Shown here piece by piece: positions 54,301-63,059 of a stretch of 64,000 nucleotides of DNA; position 1 is the first letter of the stretch, and each line of letters opens with the position of its first letter. A program made the translations under genes and the position numbers. Source of the DNA: Atherix ibis (Eukaryota; Arthropoda; Insecta; Diptera; Athericidae); contig OY282609.1 of NCBI GenBank assembly GCA_958298945.1, forward strand, positions 29,051,212 through 29,115,211, written 5' to 3'. Below the pieces are notes generated by a model. That model made no database searches. It was given only the letters and a program-made list of their open reading frames with translations, and was not told the origin of the DNA.

Positions 54301-57300
54301 ATTAAGTAATGACCATTTAATCCGCTGGTATATGTTTTTTGGGATATAAAAAGAATTCTGCTAATTGGTTACTTCAAAAAGAAAACAACATTTCCTTAAA
54401 AATGGAATAAATTCTCTTTAAAAAATAAACTATCTGAAATGAAATTCTAGTCGAACGAAGAGGTCATAGATACTATAAATTGGTATTTGAGAATCTTTAA
54501 GAGATTCTCAAATACCAATTTATAGTATCTATGACCTCTTCATTCGACTAGAATTCTTTTTCCACTGAGCTAGGAATTAAATAAAATATTATTGAAAAAA
54601 TAATTCCATTCCGGAAACCATTTAAAAAACCGTTGTAGTTATTTCAGAATATTCAAAACAAGATCATTAAAGTAATAGTTGAACTTTTTTATTGCATTCA
54701 AAATCTAACAAAATCACGTTAGGTCACATAAACTTTTAAGAGGTATAAATTTTCGATAGTTCGATTTGTTGTAATTTTTCGACACATACTCAAATTCTAA
54801 CCCCTAAGAAATTTCAAAAATGTTGGAATTATGTCCAAAAATATATAATGAAATGAATAATTTATAATATTTAATAATGATCGGGATTTTAAGATAACAA
54901 AATTATATTTGAAAGAGAACCATCTATATTTAGCTAATATAAACGATGGAATATGATATGAAATCTAAAATTTAGAGACTTCCGTTTCCTCAAACCGATT
55001 TTTTTAATAATAGAATAATATTTTTATAATAAAAACTAATAATACCTATAATATTTTTGATCTTGAGCTAAAGTAAATTAGATAAAATATCTGCTATTAT
55101 GTCTGTAATATAAATAATGAACAAAGTTTTGAATTACTAATCATTTTATCCTTTGAAAGCCTTTGTGATACTAAAATTTGTTCAATGTCTTAAACTCAGC
55201 ATATATTAAATGGTTAATTATTAAAGGTATCCGTGTCATATGTGACATAACATTACAGATGACACGGATGTTAATTATTATTAATAATATTATGAATGAA
55301 TCAACATTTTTACAATTTAAAAAAAAAATTGCATAAAATTCACAAATTTTACCGATTACGTATTGTTGACTAAATCGTTCAAGGACAATATTTTTTTTTA
55401 ATATCGAAGAAAATTAACGAACGATTCATTGAAAAACTTTCATTTTTATTCGAATTTAGACGTGAAAATTTCGATAAAATATTTCCGATAATTTACTTGC
55501 GTCTGAGTTTACTACTACATAATCGTCCGAGTATGCCACTGGAGATATGGTATGTGGGACGATGAGGCTGATATGAAATTAGTAAGTTTATACTTCGGTC
55601 AATGAACCACACATAAAGGTTATAAAAATGTACACAATTATTTTTTTTTATCCAAAAATAATACAATACTTTTCTTTTATAACAAAACTAATATCGATGA
55701 TCATATGATGTGATAAATATTTTTCAATTTTCTTGGGTAGATTTTTATTTCCACATGTCTCAATTTATACTAAAGTCGTTTAGTCATTTTTTTAAAAATT
55801 AAGATATTAACTATGTTTTTATACAGACTGAACAAAAAAAAACGTTCACCAATAAATGTAAGTAAAATCAGTAGTTGACTTTGCTACTAGCTTTTTGGTA
55901 ATTTTCATGGTCAATTGAAAAAATTTAAAAGTATATGGTCGGAAAATTGATATTGGCTGATGTTTTTTCTTCTACTACGGAAATGCTGAGACCTTTGATT
56001 AATTTCGATTGTTTAGAGAGTTTCCGAAAAAATTCAGATAGTAAAATTGATTTGGTTGAATAGTTACAAAAAATTTTACAATATAAATATTTCCAATCAC
56101 TATTGCCCTAAGTCATTAATACTGAATCTTAAATGCTTCGAACATTATGGCCTTGTTTTGCCACTTAATGTATTATTTCAATACGAATAATTATATCATA
56201 ACATTTAATTTTAGTCAATTAACATTCGTTTTCTGTAAATTATTCACATTAGTTTAAATTTTCTTTCATCAGTATTGTCTTTAGAATAATTACAGAATGT
56301 CTTGTTTACGATTGAAATAAATTTTTTATTATTTCAATTTTTGCTGCACTTTCAGAATTATCATAAACACACACCATATTTTCTTTCGAATTACCATAAC
56401 ACTGAACCCTAGAGGGTACATTCTAATCAGTTTAATTTTATCTACTAATGAACAATCGCTTATATGAAGGTATCTTTACTGTATGAAGTCCACAATAATT
56501 CGGTAGACATGAAATTTATGTAGGCGGCTAATTTTTTTGGGAAGCTTGAATTCTTGAGAAAAAATGAAGCACATCGTATTCAGTGAAAGCTTAGCAATTC
56601 CTGAATGACCGTTTATATGTAAATATTATTATTTGTATAAAGTCTCTAATAACCCGATAGACATGATATTTTTGTAAGCGACCAAAAATTGTTTAGTAAG
56701 GCTCAATTCTTTGTAGAAAATTTTATGAAGCACATCGTATTCAGCTAAATTTTATCAACTCCCAAATGATCGCATTTATGTAAATATTATTATTTGTATA
56801 AAGTCTTTAATAACCCGATAAATATGAAATTTTTGTAAGCGACCAATTTTTTTGTGGGAAGGCTGAATTCTTGACAGAAAATTTTTTGAGACCCTATTCA
56901 GCTAAAATTTACCAATTCCTGAATGACCGATTATATGTGAATATTATTAGTTGTATAAAGTCTCTAATAACCCAATAAATATGAATTTTTTGCAAGCGTT
57001 TAAATTTTTTTGTGGGAAGGCTGAATTCTTGATAGAAAATTCTCTGGAGTGCATTCTATTCAGCTTCATTTTATCTACTACCAAACAATCGCTTATATGG
57101 GATGTACACATATGTAAATGTCATTATTGTATAAAGTTTAAAGTAATCCGAAAGATATGAAATTTTTGTAATGGGCTGATTTTTTTTGGTAATGGGCAAT
57201 TATCCTGGGAAGATCCTTTTAAACATGGTCAAATTTATATTATTTAAAAAAAAAACTTTTAATTATGATGAAAAAATCATAATTAATTTTTTTTTTTTTT

Positions 57301-60300
57301 AAATTATATAAATTGGAAAAAAATGTATATTTGGAAAAAAATATTTTTTCAAGCAATCAAGAATATATTTTGCAAAAACGCTTACAAAAATTTTTCTTCT
57401 TTAAAAAAGTCGTATTATTAAAATGGTGAAGAGTATGTATAAAAAGTTTTTTTCATTTTTATGTATTAAATTATAATTCGTAAAATACTGGTTATTAAAG
57501 AAAATATAGGAAATAAAAATATTGATTAAGTGATTAATGATATTTAAATGTAGAATAATGAATAAATATTTTCAACCAGCATATCTTTGAAGATGATTTT
57601 TACTTAAATACAATACATATATAGACACTCACAGGTAATAATCAATATGTTAACTATTATTTATTGATTTTATTATACACATTTTTTTTCTATTACGCAC
57701 TAAAGATATGCTTCTTTTTTTGGTTATTTAATAATAAGGTCAATACCAAAAAATCTTGGTACAAATTATTTAGCTAATGATAAATATTTATCTAACTGAT
57801 ATTATAGCCTATAATTCATTCATGATAGTCTAAACTGATTGGGTATATGCTATAGGTTTTGTGAGACATAATTTGTTAGATGTAGTATTTCTGCAGTTCA
57901 GTAAATTTAAAAAAATTCATTAATTTTTGTAAGGCCATATTAAAAAATGTTTTACTCTCAAAGGTTTTTATAATCCAACTAACATGGACGTAGTAGTTTT
58001 GATATATTTATTAAAAAATAGTTCAGCTTAAGAACAATTGTACTATCCCAAATTTTTAATAACAATTATACAATATAAAAATATTACGAATATATTTATT
58101 ATTATATTATCTGTGATCCTATTTATATGATATTGCAAATTTATAAAATTTCCATCATTATAATATTTATCGTATTTGTATGATAGTAAATATTTATGGT
58201 AAAAAGAAGATAATGAAAATCTCATGAAGAATCTGAATAATATGCGTTACAAAATTCATGTTGTTTTTTGCATCGCATATTATTTTATGGAAATGTCCAA
58301 ATATAGATAACGAAATGCATTGCTAAACTATTCCTAAATGTGCAGCATCATATCACAATGCGTTGACTCTATTTGTAATAATAGTGTTAGTAGTAGCGGT
58401 GTTAGTATTAGTAATAGTTTTTTTTACAGTATCTATATCAATACTGTTCAAAATGTCAATATGGTCATAAATTAACTGAAGACGTCTCTTTTTGAAATAA
58501 ATAAATAAATAATATTAACACATTCGAAAAAGGTAAATTATGTTATATTGTAAGAAAAAAAATTTTCATTTTTGGTCAATTCCAATCGGTTTAAAAATTG
58601 CTTTTATTTCAAAATATTTCTCGTATTTTATATAATAGGTTAAAGTTGAGTAATTTATTTATTTGATTTATTTTGCAAATGTTTCGAATTATAAATTAGA
58701 TATTTGTTTTATTGGAAATAATTAAAACAATAATACTGAAATGTGCTTATCATTATCTGCACTGATTGAAATAAGATCTCGGATAAAAAACAAACATTAT
58801 ATTCCGAAAATCATCTTTGAGATTTTTTTATATACAAAATTAATTTATTTACTAATTTTTATTTACTACAATTGCATTATTCGGTAATATTTAGTTGGTA
58901 AAAAGAAGGAAGGTGTAAGAAAGAATCTCGAATGGGCAAATAATTACTAAGAAAAATTCATGTGTTGAACAAGTTTATAATATTGAATGTATCGAGTACA
59001 TTTCAAATAGATAAAAATATTTTACTAAGCAAAATTCTTGCATTATAGAATTAATTCAGCTAATCATAATGCATAATTTGCTTAAAAGTTTTTTTTTGCA
59101 ATTATTTCCAAAATTAAGTAACTTTCAAATTGGTTTTTTTTCCATGTCATATCAATCATAAATAATAAAATATCATAAATTGTAATAAAAACATAAGAAT
59201 GTTAGCCTTCATCAAATGATATTATATCATTTCCAATGTTATATTTTTGGCTATGCAAATAAATATCAAATGTTTGCATAAAAAATTAGATATTAATTTT
59301 GGAAAAAATTTTCACAATTTGACTCATAGTGGAGTGGATCTGTTAGCAAATCAGACTAAAATATTTATTTTGGGAAATAGTACATATTATGTAAATCCCC
59401 ATTAGGTTTTTATTTGATTCATCGTAAGTAAATAGTATGAAATACTATTAATAAGTCACTTGCCCAATTAGATTAGTCAATATTTTCGCAATGCAATAAA
59501 ACTTCTAGAATTCTGATTATTATTCAAAAAATTTCTAGTTTCAATCATATTCAAAGTTGGTTTAGCCATTTTACACTCTATACTCCCCAAAATTATAGTG
59601 AATTTGACTTTTTTTATAGACGATTCTAATTAGCAGATTTATTCTTTCTTCAGAAATTAATTTTTAGTAATTTTTCTAAAAAATCTTTTCTTATATTTCT
59701 TTTAAAAAAAAATTTAAAAAACTAACTTGAAGATAAAATTTATTTTCTCAAAAAAAAACTTGCAAACAAATTTATTAATAAAAAAAATTTTAAAAAAAAC
59801 TAGCAAAAATTATTTAAAATTTTAATAAAAATTAATAAAAGTATAAAATTTAACACAAAAAATGTAAAAGAAAAAACATTTTTAAAATGTTTTAAAAATA
59901 ATAACTGTTGAAATATTAAATTTTTTTTTATTGATATTTATAATAAATTATTAAGAAGCTTAACAAAAAATATTTAATCAATTTAACAAAAATCAAAGAA
60001 ACTATATTTAATAATAATCAGCGGAAAAATATAAAAAGTAAATCAAAAAAATATTGATAATATAAAAATTTTAAAAAAATAATGGAAATTTTAAAAATCA
60101 AAAATTTTTAAAAACAAAATTTAAAATTTTTTTTTAAATTAAAAATTTACAATATATAGAAAAAAATCATTGAAAAGTTTAACAAAACCTAAAGTAACTG
60201 TATAAATAAACTACAATATAAAACTTGAATAAAAACTTTAAATAAAAAATTTAAAAATTTACAAAAAAATATTTTGAATAAGATACATGAAAAATAACTA

Positions 60301-60814
60301 AAAATATATGAAAAAATTAGCAAACATTAAATATTAAACATAGAAAAAAAATCAAATATCTTGTATAGTCCTTAGGTTTAGTTTTTAAATCTTATAATCC
60401 TAAAAGTTTAGATCTGATATTCAGACATTGAAAGTACCAATATTTCTGACACTTAATAATATTTCTTATTAAAATATTAAATAATGAATTTTTATTAAAT
60501 AGGAGAACTTCTAATTTTGATTAACTTAAAACATTCACTTTTAAAAAGCTTCTCCAATAATAAAAAAATTCGATCGAATAAAAAAATCGAAATTTCTTTA
60601 AAAGAAATTATTAATAATTCTTACATCTTGGCCATCGTGTCCTTTGTCCAACTTTTCTCTCATTAAAAAAGGAGTCAACTATTGAAAAGCGTCCACCTAA
60701 TTTTCTAGTTGGATTTAAACTTTTCTGATTTTTACTAATATCCTGAAAGAAGTTATCTTCTTTTGTGCTTACAGCACTATACCGTCGAGTAAAAATTTTT
60801 TGAAAATCTTTCAT
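24355..60814 (-). CDS. CD36-family scavenger receptor class B, eleven coding exons
   Basis: Membrane receptor of the lipid-, lipoprotein- or carotenoid-binding CD36 family. Exons: 60814-60625, 47273-47182, 47052-46889, 46643-46499, 35026-34826, 34732-34505, 34399-34282, 28562-28396, 27633-27508, 27431-26961, 24555-24355. All phases agree, giving 700 residues. Residues 1-64 form a long basic cytoplasmic N-terminus. TM1 spans about 65-84 (AFLLLATGLLAITAG). The ectodomain runs to about 500 with GLWEKPPVDLYIKIYLFNVT, IGPYVYKE, LPGWISFDKVGL and FSTDFETFYTG. The six CD36 disulfide cysteines appear at about 305, 335, 375, 377, 382 and 393. TM2 is at about 503-521. An acidic, serine-rich tail of about 180 residues follows; usual members have about 500 residues in total. 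Introns of 13.4, 11.5 and 5.7 kb hold many transposon fossils. The first exon rests on phase agreement and a fair donor (GAT|GTAAGA). The orthologue is not identified. Confidence 0.9.
25131..26141 (+). mobile_element. Mariner of an irritans/mellifera-like lineage, decayed
   Basis: Inverted ends GTATGATTAATACCTGGCCT (25,139 onward) and its complement near 26,112-26,131. Transposase pieces from about 25,274: EYRVVIKYLFLKKKMNDEIK, EIIEKIHDIVINSRRVKVRE, WIHPTTPDTKE, DEPAPKKARPI, and near the 3' end VIAQINTYFYGLERSYVLDG. The catalytic core is deleted and stop codons are frequent. It lies in intron 10 of the receptor gene. Confidence 0.8.
26145..26930. other. Receptor intron 10, no gene recognised
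   Basis: A+T-rich sequence between the mariner fossil and exon 10; nothing readable. Confidence 0.5.
28570..29390. other. Receptor intron 7, no gene recognised
   Basis: A+T-rich DNA upstream of exon 8, followed by the first of several transposon fossils in this 5.7-kb intron. Confidence 0.5.
29393..30317 (-). mobile_element. Mariner lineage II, copy A, internally deleted
   Basis: Both terminal repeats are present (C-G-C/A-GGTCTGTTCAAAAAGTATC) with TA on each side (29,391-92 and 30,318-19). The transposase reads leftward: an N-terminus near 30,130 (MDQRICIKFCVKNKINCADAF, then VYRWYKMFLEGRE) is joined by deletion of about 400 bases to the catalytic C-terminus. That part has FFDCRGVVHHEFLPQGRTVN, LHHDNALAHALL, PPYSPGLAPCDFFLFPKL and WHKCILSGGDYFEGDK. 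The third-region motif SPDLA reads SPGLA. The first catalytic aspartate lies in the deleted part. Confidence 0.9.
30369..30850 (-). mobile_element. LINE fragment: end of RNase H domain
   Basis: The minus strand reads GLGNQLTDLLAKSALQR, matching the GNE-AD-LAK-A close of LINE-encoded RNase H domains, followed by about 130 residues without motifs. No ends are visible. Confidence 0.55.
31935..32325 (+). mobile_element. 391-bp miniature element of the WFQ-DGAT transposon family
   Basis: Imperfect inverted ends (CAGGGTGGGCCAACTTGGAC at left; complement CAAGATGGGTCAACCTAGAC at right) are flanked by TA (31,933-34 and 32,326-27). Inside, near 32,020, the frame reads FSYSVQERVKIVEFYFSFG, the N-terminal domain of the transposase whose C-terminus is seen at 41,137-41,505. 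The rest is deleted. Confidence 0.75.
32540..33380 (+). mobile_element. Jockey-like LINE reverse-transcriptase fossil
   Basis: Readable across frameshifts: SGVPQGSHLGPLLFIL near 32,634-32,680, LIYVDDKKMF (the YxDD box) near 32,730, then WCNSNGQCDISRC. Later come LYCSSVRPIPYLNKLVW and RRIESVQDDFFRYVRG near 33,040-33,175, the usual C-terminal order in Jockey/CR1-type LINEs. Stop codons are frequent. Confidence 0.75.
33500..33850 (-). mobile_element. Tc1-like transposase fragment
   Basis: The minus strand reads NLSGSDRRQYVSRRNDQMP, then TVKHGDVIVMVWDCFSGQD, corresponding to the FNLFGSDG and KHGGGSVMVWGCFS boxes of Tc1 transposases. It abuts the mariner fragment that starts near 33,850. Confidence 0.75.
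33850..34210 (+). mobile_element. Mariner lineage III, short decayed copy
   Basis: Shares its N-terminal part with 38,770-39,010 (CGTTACGAAAAAT, then CTTATTAAGAGC and TTTTTGGTGGCAT). Near 34,105-34,140 it reads LPYSTDFSSCDFF, the SPDL--CDFF box around the third catalytic aspartate. That segment is tandemly duplicated (34,117 and 34,177). It ends about 70 bases from exon 7 of the receptor gene. Confidence 0.6.
35160..36385. other. Receptor intron 4, no gene recognised
   Basis: A+T-rich with short frames only; nothing readable as protein. Confidence 0.5.
36391..36985. mobile_element. Mariner lineage II, copy B, with an internal inversion
   Basis: Starts with the lineage II terminal repeat after TA (CGAGTCTGTTCAGAACGTAT) and the 5' untranslated sequence, reaching the start codon at 36,595 (MDQRI) on the plus strand. 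Directly after GAATCTG it switches to the antisense of the catalytic C-terminus (antisense of DFFLFPKL, HHDN..., EFLPQGR), continuing to the antisense of GYNVETKAQ near 36,950. The far terminal repeat is missing. Confidence 0.85.
37010..38360. other. Receptor intron 4, no gene recognised
   Basis: Contains A-rich tracts and a 127-codon chance frame (37,629-38,012) of low complexity (K- and I-rich). No domain is readable. Confidence 0.5.
38363..38706 (+). mobile_element. Mariner lineage II, copy C: 344-bp deletion derivative
   Basis: Left terminal repeat CGAGGCTTGTTCAAAAAGTA follows TA at 38,361-62. The right end keeps only CCTCG before TA (38,707-08). Between them are the 5' untranslated region and a piece encoding ELLDSVHDDPNLLQRVITGD followed by ESWVLGYDVETKAQS. 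Both the N-terminal domain and the rest of the catalytic domain are gone. Confidence 0.8.
38755..39440 (+). mobile_element. Mariner lineage III, decayed copy
   Basis: Opens with three near-copies of ATGCGTTACGAAAAATTGAA (38,791, 38,832, 38,870), the start of this lineage's transposase. Then come FGGIKHF, VEDKLGSGRSE, NIEAVKWSLKASENR, a broken LQHDD box and PYFSPDLN...YYPKFKK. Stop codons and frameshifts are frequent. Confidence 0.7.
39450..41035. other. Receptor intron 4, A+T-rich DNA without genes
   Basis: Very A+T-rich; no protein or repeat structure recognised. Confidence 0.5.
41040..41935 (-). mobile_element. Tc1/mariner-superfamily transposon (WFQ-DGAT family), 5' part lost
   Basis: The catalytic half is readable on the minus strand: FGENDDFHRKIIFSDAVHFW (41,780-41,715), DMWFQHDGATFHTAGETIDL, FGERVISRKGLVDWPPRSCD, LFLWGYVKSMAYANKPATLE and IENWLQRIDRCKRARGGHM. 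The segments around the first two acidic residues are intact; a frameshift at 41,510-41,570 separates them. AACTTGACAACTTTTT at about 41,050 and its complement near 41,925 may be its ends. The N-terminal domain is replaced by a palindrome (41,833-41,904). Confidence 0.8.
41833..41904. repeat. Inverted repeat with 23-base arms at the transposon break
   Basis: CTTTAGTTCTTGAGTTAACT (from 41,833) pairs with AGTTAACTCAAGAACTAAAG (to 41,904); 26-base loop. Confidence 0.9.
42380..43220. other. G+C-richer stretch of unknown origin
   Basis: Clearly less A+T-rich than its surroundings, with pyrimidine-rich blocks (TCTCTCTCTTTCCTCTTTGAC) and a 77-codon frame at 42,520-42,753 that shows no domain. The composition suggests an old insertion, perhaps a LINE or SINE 3' end, but I cannot identify it. 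Confidence 0.4.
43230..44520. other. Receptor intron 4, A+T-rich DNA without genes
   Basis: Nothing readable. Confidence 0.5.
44526..44575. repeat. Perfect 23-bp hairpin with a 4-base loop
   Basis: TAAACGAGTATTACGCTTTT then TAT (44,526-44,548), loop CGTT, exact reverse complement at 44,553-44,575. Next to it the string AAAAAGGAGCATTCA occurs twice (about 44,583 and 44,656). Confidence 0.95.
44980..45910 (+). mobile_element. Ty3/gypsy retrotransposon integrase fossil
   Basis: Near 45,190-45,290 the frame reads PACHFEHIHMVLVSPFPISK and ILNIVDRNAQWS, matching the integrase core (HIHIDLVGPLP...LTIVDR...W). Further on come LVEHLH, VRETMQNLIPIPTR, FVFVRNNNTKPILLPTYNDP, and finally FILSINSKEISIFGDRLQPA, the integrase C-terminal PPY-GPF...VS-DRLKPA pattern. 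No protease, reverse transcriptase or long terminal repeats were found. It is broken by stop codons. Confidence 0.75.
45915..46480. other. Receptor intron 4, no gene recognised
   Basis: A+T-rich DNA between the integrase fossil and exon 4 of the receptor gene. Confidence 0.5.
47290..48740. other. Receptor intron 1, no definite gene
   Basis: Mostly A+T-rich. It contains an unassigned 96-codon cysteine-bearing frame at 48,140-48,430 (reported as a finding). Confidence 0.45.
48745..49622 (+). mobile_element. Mariner lineage II, copy D, 878 bp with both ends
   Basis: Terminal repeats (TGAGGTCTGTTCAAAAAGTA at left; ...AACAGACCTCG at right) are flanked by TA (48,743-44 and 49,623-24). The N-terminal domain is deleted. 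The catalytic half reads ELLDSVHDDPNL, FITGDESWVYGYDVGAKAQS, VFFDCTRVVYHEFLPQGRTV, then a stop and loss of the HHDNA box. It continues PPHSPDLAHCDFFLFPKLKS and CIISGGDYFEEDKIDI. Not active. Confidence 0.9.
49678..49757. repeat. Two interleaved inverted repeats (order A-B-A'-B')
   Basis: A (GTCGCCAAATGGCCT, 49,678) pairs with A' (AGGCCATTTGGCGAC, 49,715-49,729). B (TTCGGCGCCACGAACGTAAG, from 49,697) pairs imperfectly with B' (CTTATGTTTGTGGCGCCGAA, to 49,757). The arms are interleaved, so only one stem can form at a time in a simple fold. Confidence 0.85.
49800..52480. other. Receptor intron 1, A+T-rich DNA without genes
   Basis: Nearly 2.7 kb of low-complexity A+T-rich sequence; no protein, repeat array or transposon end recognised. 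Confidence 0.5.
52490..53290 (+). mobile_element. Tc1-like transposon, internally deleted
   Basis: N-terminal part near 52,694 reads MGKVTYEEKVSVFNSYARKL, then a basic stretch with RSRKTT. The C-terminal part at 53,080-53,260 reads SLDLNPIENIYLSMKLRV and TPRQAVIDAK, the Tc1 DLNPIENLW...RR-AVI-AKG ending. The catalytic centre between them is missing. Ends are not clear. Confidence 0.75.
53640..54496 (+). mobile_element. Mariner, irritans/mellifera-like lineage, N-terminal half, ends in a snap-back
   Basis: After a mariner-type 5' leader it reads MEKMEIGPVIRFFYLNGQTA and KDIIL near 53,817, then DSELGDSSPLFSTI, VDKVHQE, YRIKVRQI-GAVGI and LYDELGPKIS, and near 54,340 FFGI-KEFC-LVTSKRK. The readable match stops around KLVFEN, where the conserved LFHQDN box would be, and the sequence there folds back on itself. 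Related to the copy at 25,131. Confidence 0.75.
54443..54555. repeat. 54-bp near-perfect hairpin, 5-base loop
   Basis: 54,443-54,496 (starting AATTCTAGTCGAACGAAGAG) is the reverse complement of 54,502-54,555 with a single mismatch; loop TTAAG. The left arm appears to be mariner coding sequence, so the right arm is an inverted copy of it. Confidence 0.95.
54560..56415. other. Receptor intron 1, A+T-rich DNA without genes
   Basis: No protein seen. A small inverted repeat (ATCCGTGTCAT at 55,229 and ATGACACGGAT at 55,259, each bordered by TTAATTATTA-like sequence) is present. Confidence 0.5.
56420..57195 (+). repeat. Tandem array, about five diverged copies of a ~160-bp unit
   Basis: The phrase C-GATAGACATGA(A)ATTT recurs at 56,501, 56,655, 56,816, 56,973 and 57,149 (spacings 154, 161, 157, 176). 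Each unit also contains TTGTATAAAGTCTCTAATAA, GGGAAGGCTGAATTCTTGA and ATTCAGCT. Copies differ by roughly a tenth to a fifth by eye. There are no unique spacers. Confidence 0.9.
57200..60600. other. Receptor intron 1, extremely A+T-rich DNA
   Basis: About 3.4 kb of A+T-rich, partly homopolymeric sequence (for example 59,700-60,350); no gene or transposon recognised. Confidence 0.5.
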
Positions 60815-63050
60815 TATCACTTATGAATATTTAACTATTTTCAACTAATTTTATTATTATTTTTTTAAATATTTTCTTCTAAAAAATTCGATTTTAACTT
60901 CTTTTAAAAATATAAAAACTAACAATCGAAACTTTAAAACGATTCACAACAATTACACTACACAATCACAATGAAGTATCCTTTTTTTTTTTAAATTGCA
61001 CTTCTTTTGAATTTTTCCAATATTTATAATTTTTAATTTTTAAATAGTTTTACTTAAATTTAATTTTGATATGAAAAATCGTTTATTAGTTTTATTTTTT
61101 TTTTTTTAATAAAAAAAATCTGTATTAACGAAAATATGATAAGTGAAGTGATTTGAAAAACCGTAGTGATCGGTAGCATGGATCGATTATAAATGAAACA
61201 AATGCAATGGACGACAGTTATGTACCTGATATACTATAGCTGAGGTGAGCTGCTCCGAATCCCACATGCATACATACCCATACTTAAGATCGATATGATC
61301 AATGAAATTACCAACAATTTTTCTTTTTAATCAAGTCAGATAGCAAGATTTTAATATTAATACTCGTTTAATCGAGAAGTTTATTTTATACACAACTACA
61401 GGTGTCCATACATACTCGAGCATATCATATAAATGGGGGGATACGTAAAATATCTCCGTCATTAACATAGTTTTCGTCATAATAGTGATTATCATCCCCT
61501 AATAGTTCTCGTAGTTTTATATCGTATGTGCTTACACCTATAATAAAGAATGTAAGAAATGAAATCATTCGTATTATAAAAGGAAATGCCTGTGTGCTTA
61601 TATATTATAAGCGGGAGTTTTTGCGCCCCATTATAGATTTGCAAACCAGCTGAATATCCCCATTCAAAAGTAAGTCTCAGAAAACGACATTTCCAGTTAA
61701 ATATTCGTATGGAGAAATACCCGCAACCTGACCGTAGTTAATACATGTACAGAAAAGAAGAAAAACAACCTGCTTTGATAATTGTCATAACACGTGTGCG
61801 ACAAAATGATGAAGGCAGGTTCGTTTTTTATTGTCCAATTCATATATTGGCCAAAACTTGGGCAGACTTTGGGTCTCATCCAACAATGACGTACGTGTAG
61901 ATAATCCGAACCGATTTCATGTTGTCTCCTCTCCATTAGCTTAAGTACAAATGGAAAAGCTTGGCTGAGTTTATCTGATAGTGTACAAAGGAATACGTCA
62001 TGTCCACTGATGATCGGTCAGGCACACTGCTCCCCACCCTCAGCAGACTGATTATGATGATTCAGGTGCTCAAAGATTTATTGTATACTGTGCTAGGGAA
62101 GCTTAAAAGCATTACGGACGCCTGTTGATTGCTGATCGCCTGGTATTCACACCGGCTCTAGTTACTATACAATCTTATCTATCAAAACTTTTTTCTTTTT
62201 ATCACTTACAAAGAGATCGTGAGTGTACTATACCTCTCACGTATAGAGAAGGGGTACACTGACGATCGTCTACTGAACACACTTATGCTCTTTGTTATGT
62301 TTACGCATTACGCTCGGAGGTATTTTGACTTTTAATGCACAATTATTGCTTAGCGAGTTCGATTTTCAATGTCAGTGATTTTTCGCAACATACAAAAATG
62401 AGATTGTGCTCGTATCGAGGTTGGGCTCATTGTTGTTGTTATTATTATTATAAGTAATAGTTTATTATACGAATAGTAAATTCTGTTTATAGATTAAAGT
62501 AAAGTTCCAGCAGAATCTTCCACAAACTTGATGTTGTAGGTATAAAAAAAAAACACTTATTAAATTCTATTGATCGATGACTTATAGAAGACTCCGAGTT
62601 ATGAGTGTAATATCAAAGAGACAATGCTCTTTGGATCAAAGCTAACTAATTATAACAAGTTATGCAATAGTCGCGTATTAAAGAAATTTATGCATTTAGG
62701 ATGTGAATGCATTTTGTTATGTGGAGCAAAATAATCACAATGCACTTGTGGGGAAATTTTCTGTCATACGAACGCATAGATTATTGCAAGTATTTTCATT
62801 TTCATTTTACATTCATAAGACCTTGAAAAGAATCTTTGAGTATGTAATTTATATTTCCCGGAAATTCCAACGTTGAATGTGCACAAAAAAACAGCTAAGA
62901 AGTTCAGAGAATTTTGAATCTAAGCGGATATTAATAATATAAGTAATTGTTTGGTTTTGATAATTCTTTTTTATAGGGATTGAGACAATTTTTTTATTAG
63001 GAATATGAAAATTCGGATACAAAATTCTTTAAATTCAAATAATGATTTTA
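60815..63050. other. Upstream region of the scavenger receptor gene
   Basis: Must contain the 5' untranslated region and promoter of the receptor gene. The first ~350 bases are A+T-rich. From 61,150 to 62,450 the sequence is of normal complexity without a convincing open frame, as expected of regulatory DNA or old intergenic DNA. No specific element is identified. Confidence 0.4.
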
Positions 63051-63059
63051 TAACAAATG

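Noticed and set aside
56420..57195. CRISPR-like array
   Set aside because: Units are ~160 bp and diverged with no unique spacers, and the context is an animal intron.
60625..60814. Treating the 63-codon first exon as an unrelated small gene
   Set aside because: Its donor leaves one base that completes a codon with the two-base start of the TM1 exon, so it fits best as the receptor's first coding exon, although 13 kb away.
61697..61936. 79-codon minus-strand frame upstream of the receptor gene
   Set aside because: No signal peptide, domain or consistent splice sites; probably chance.
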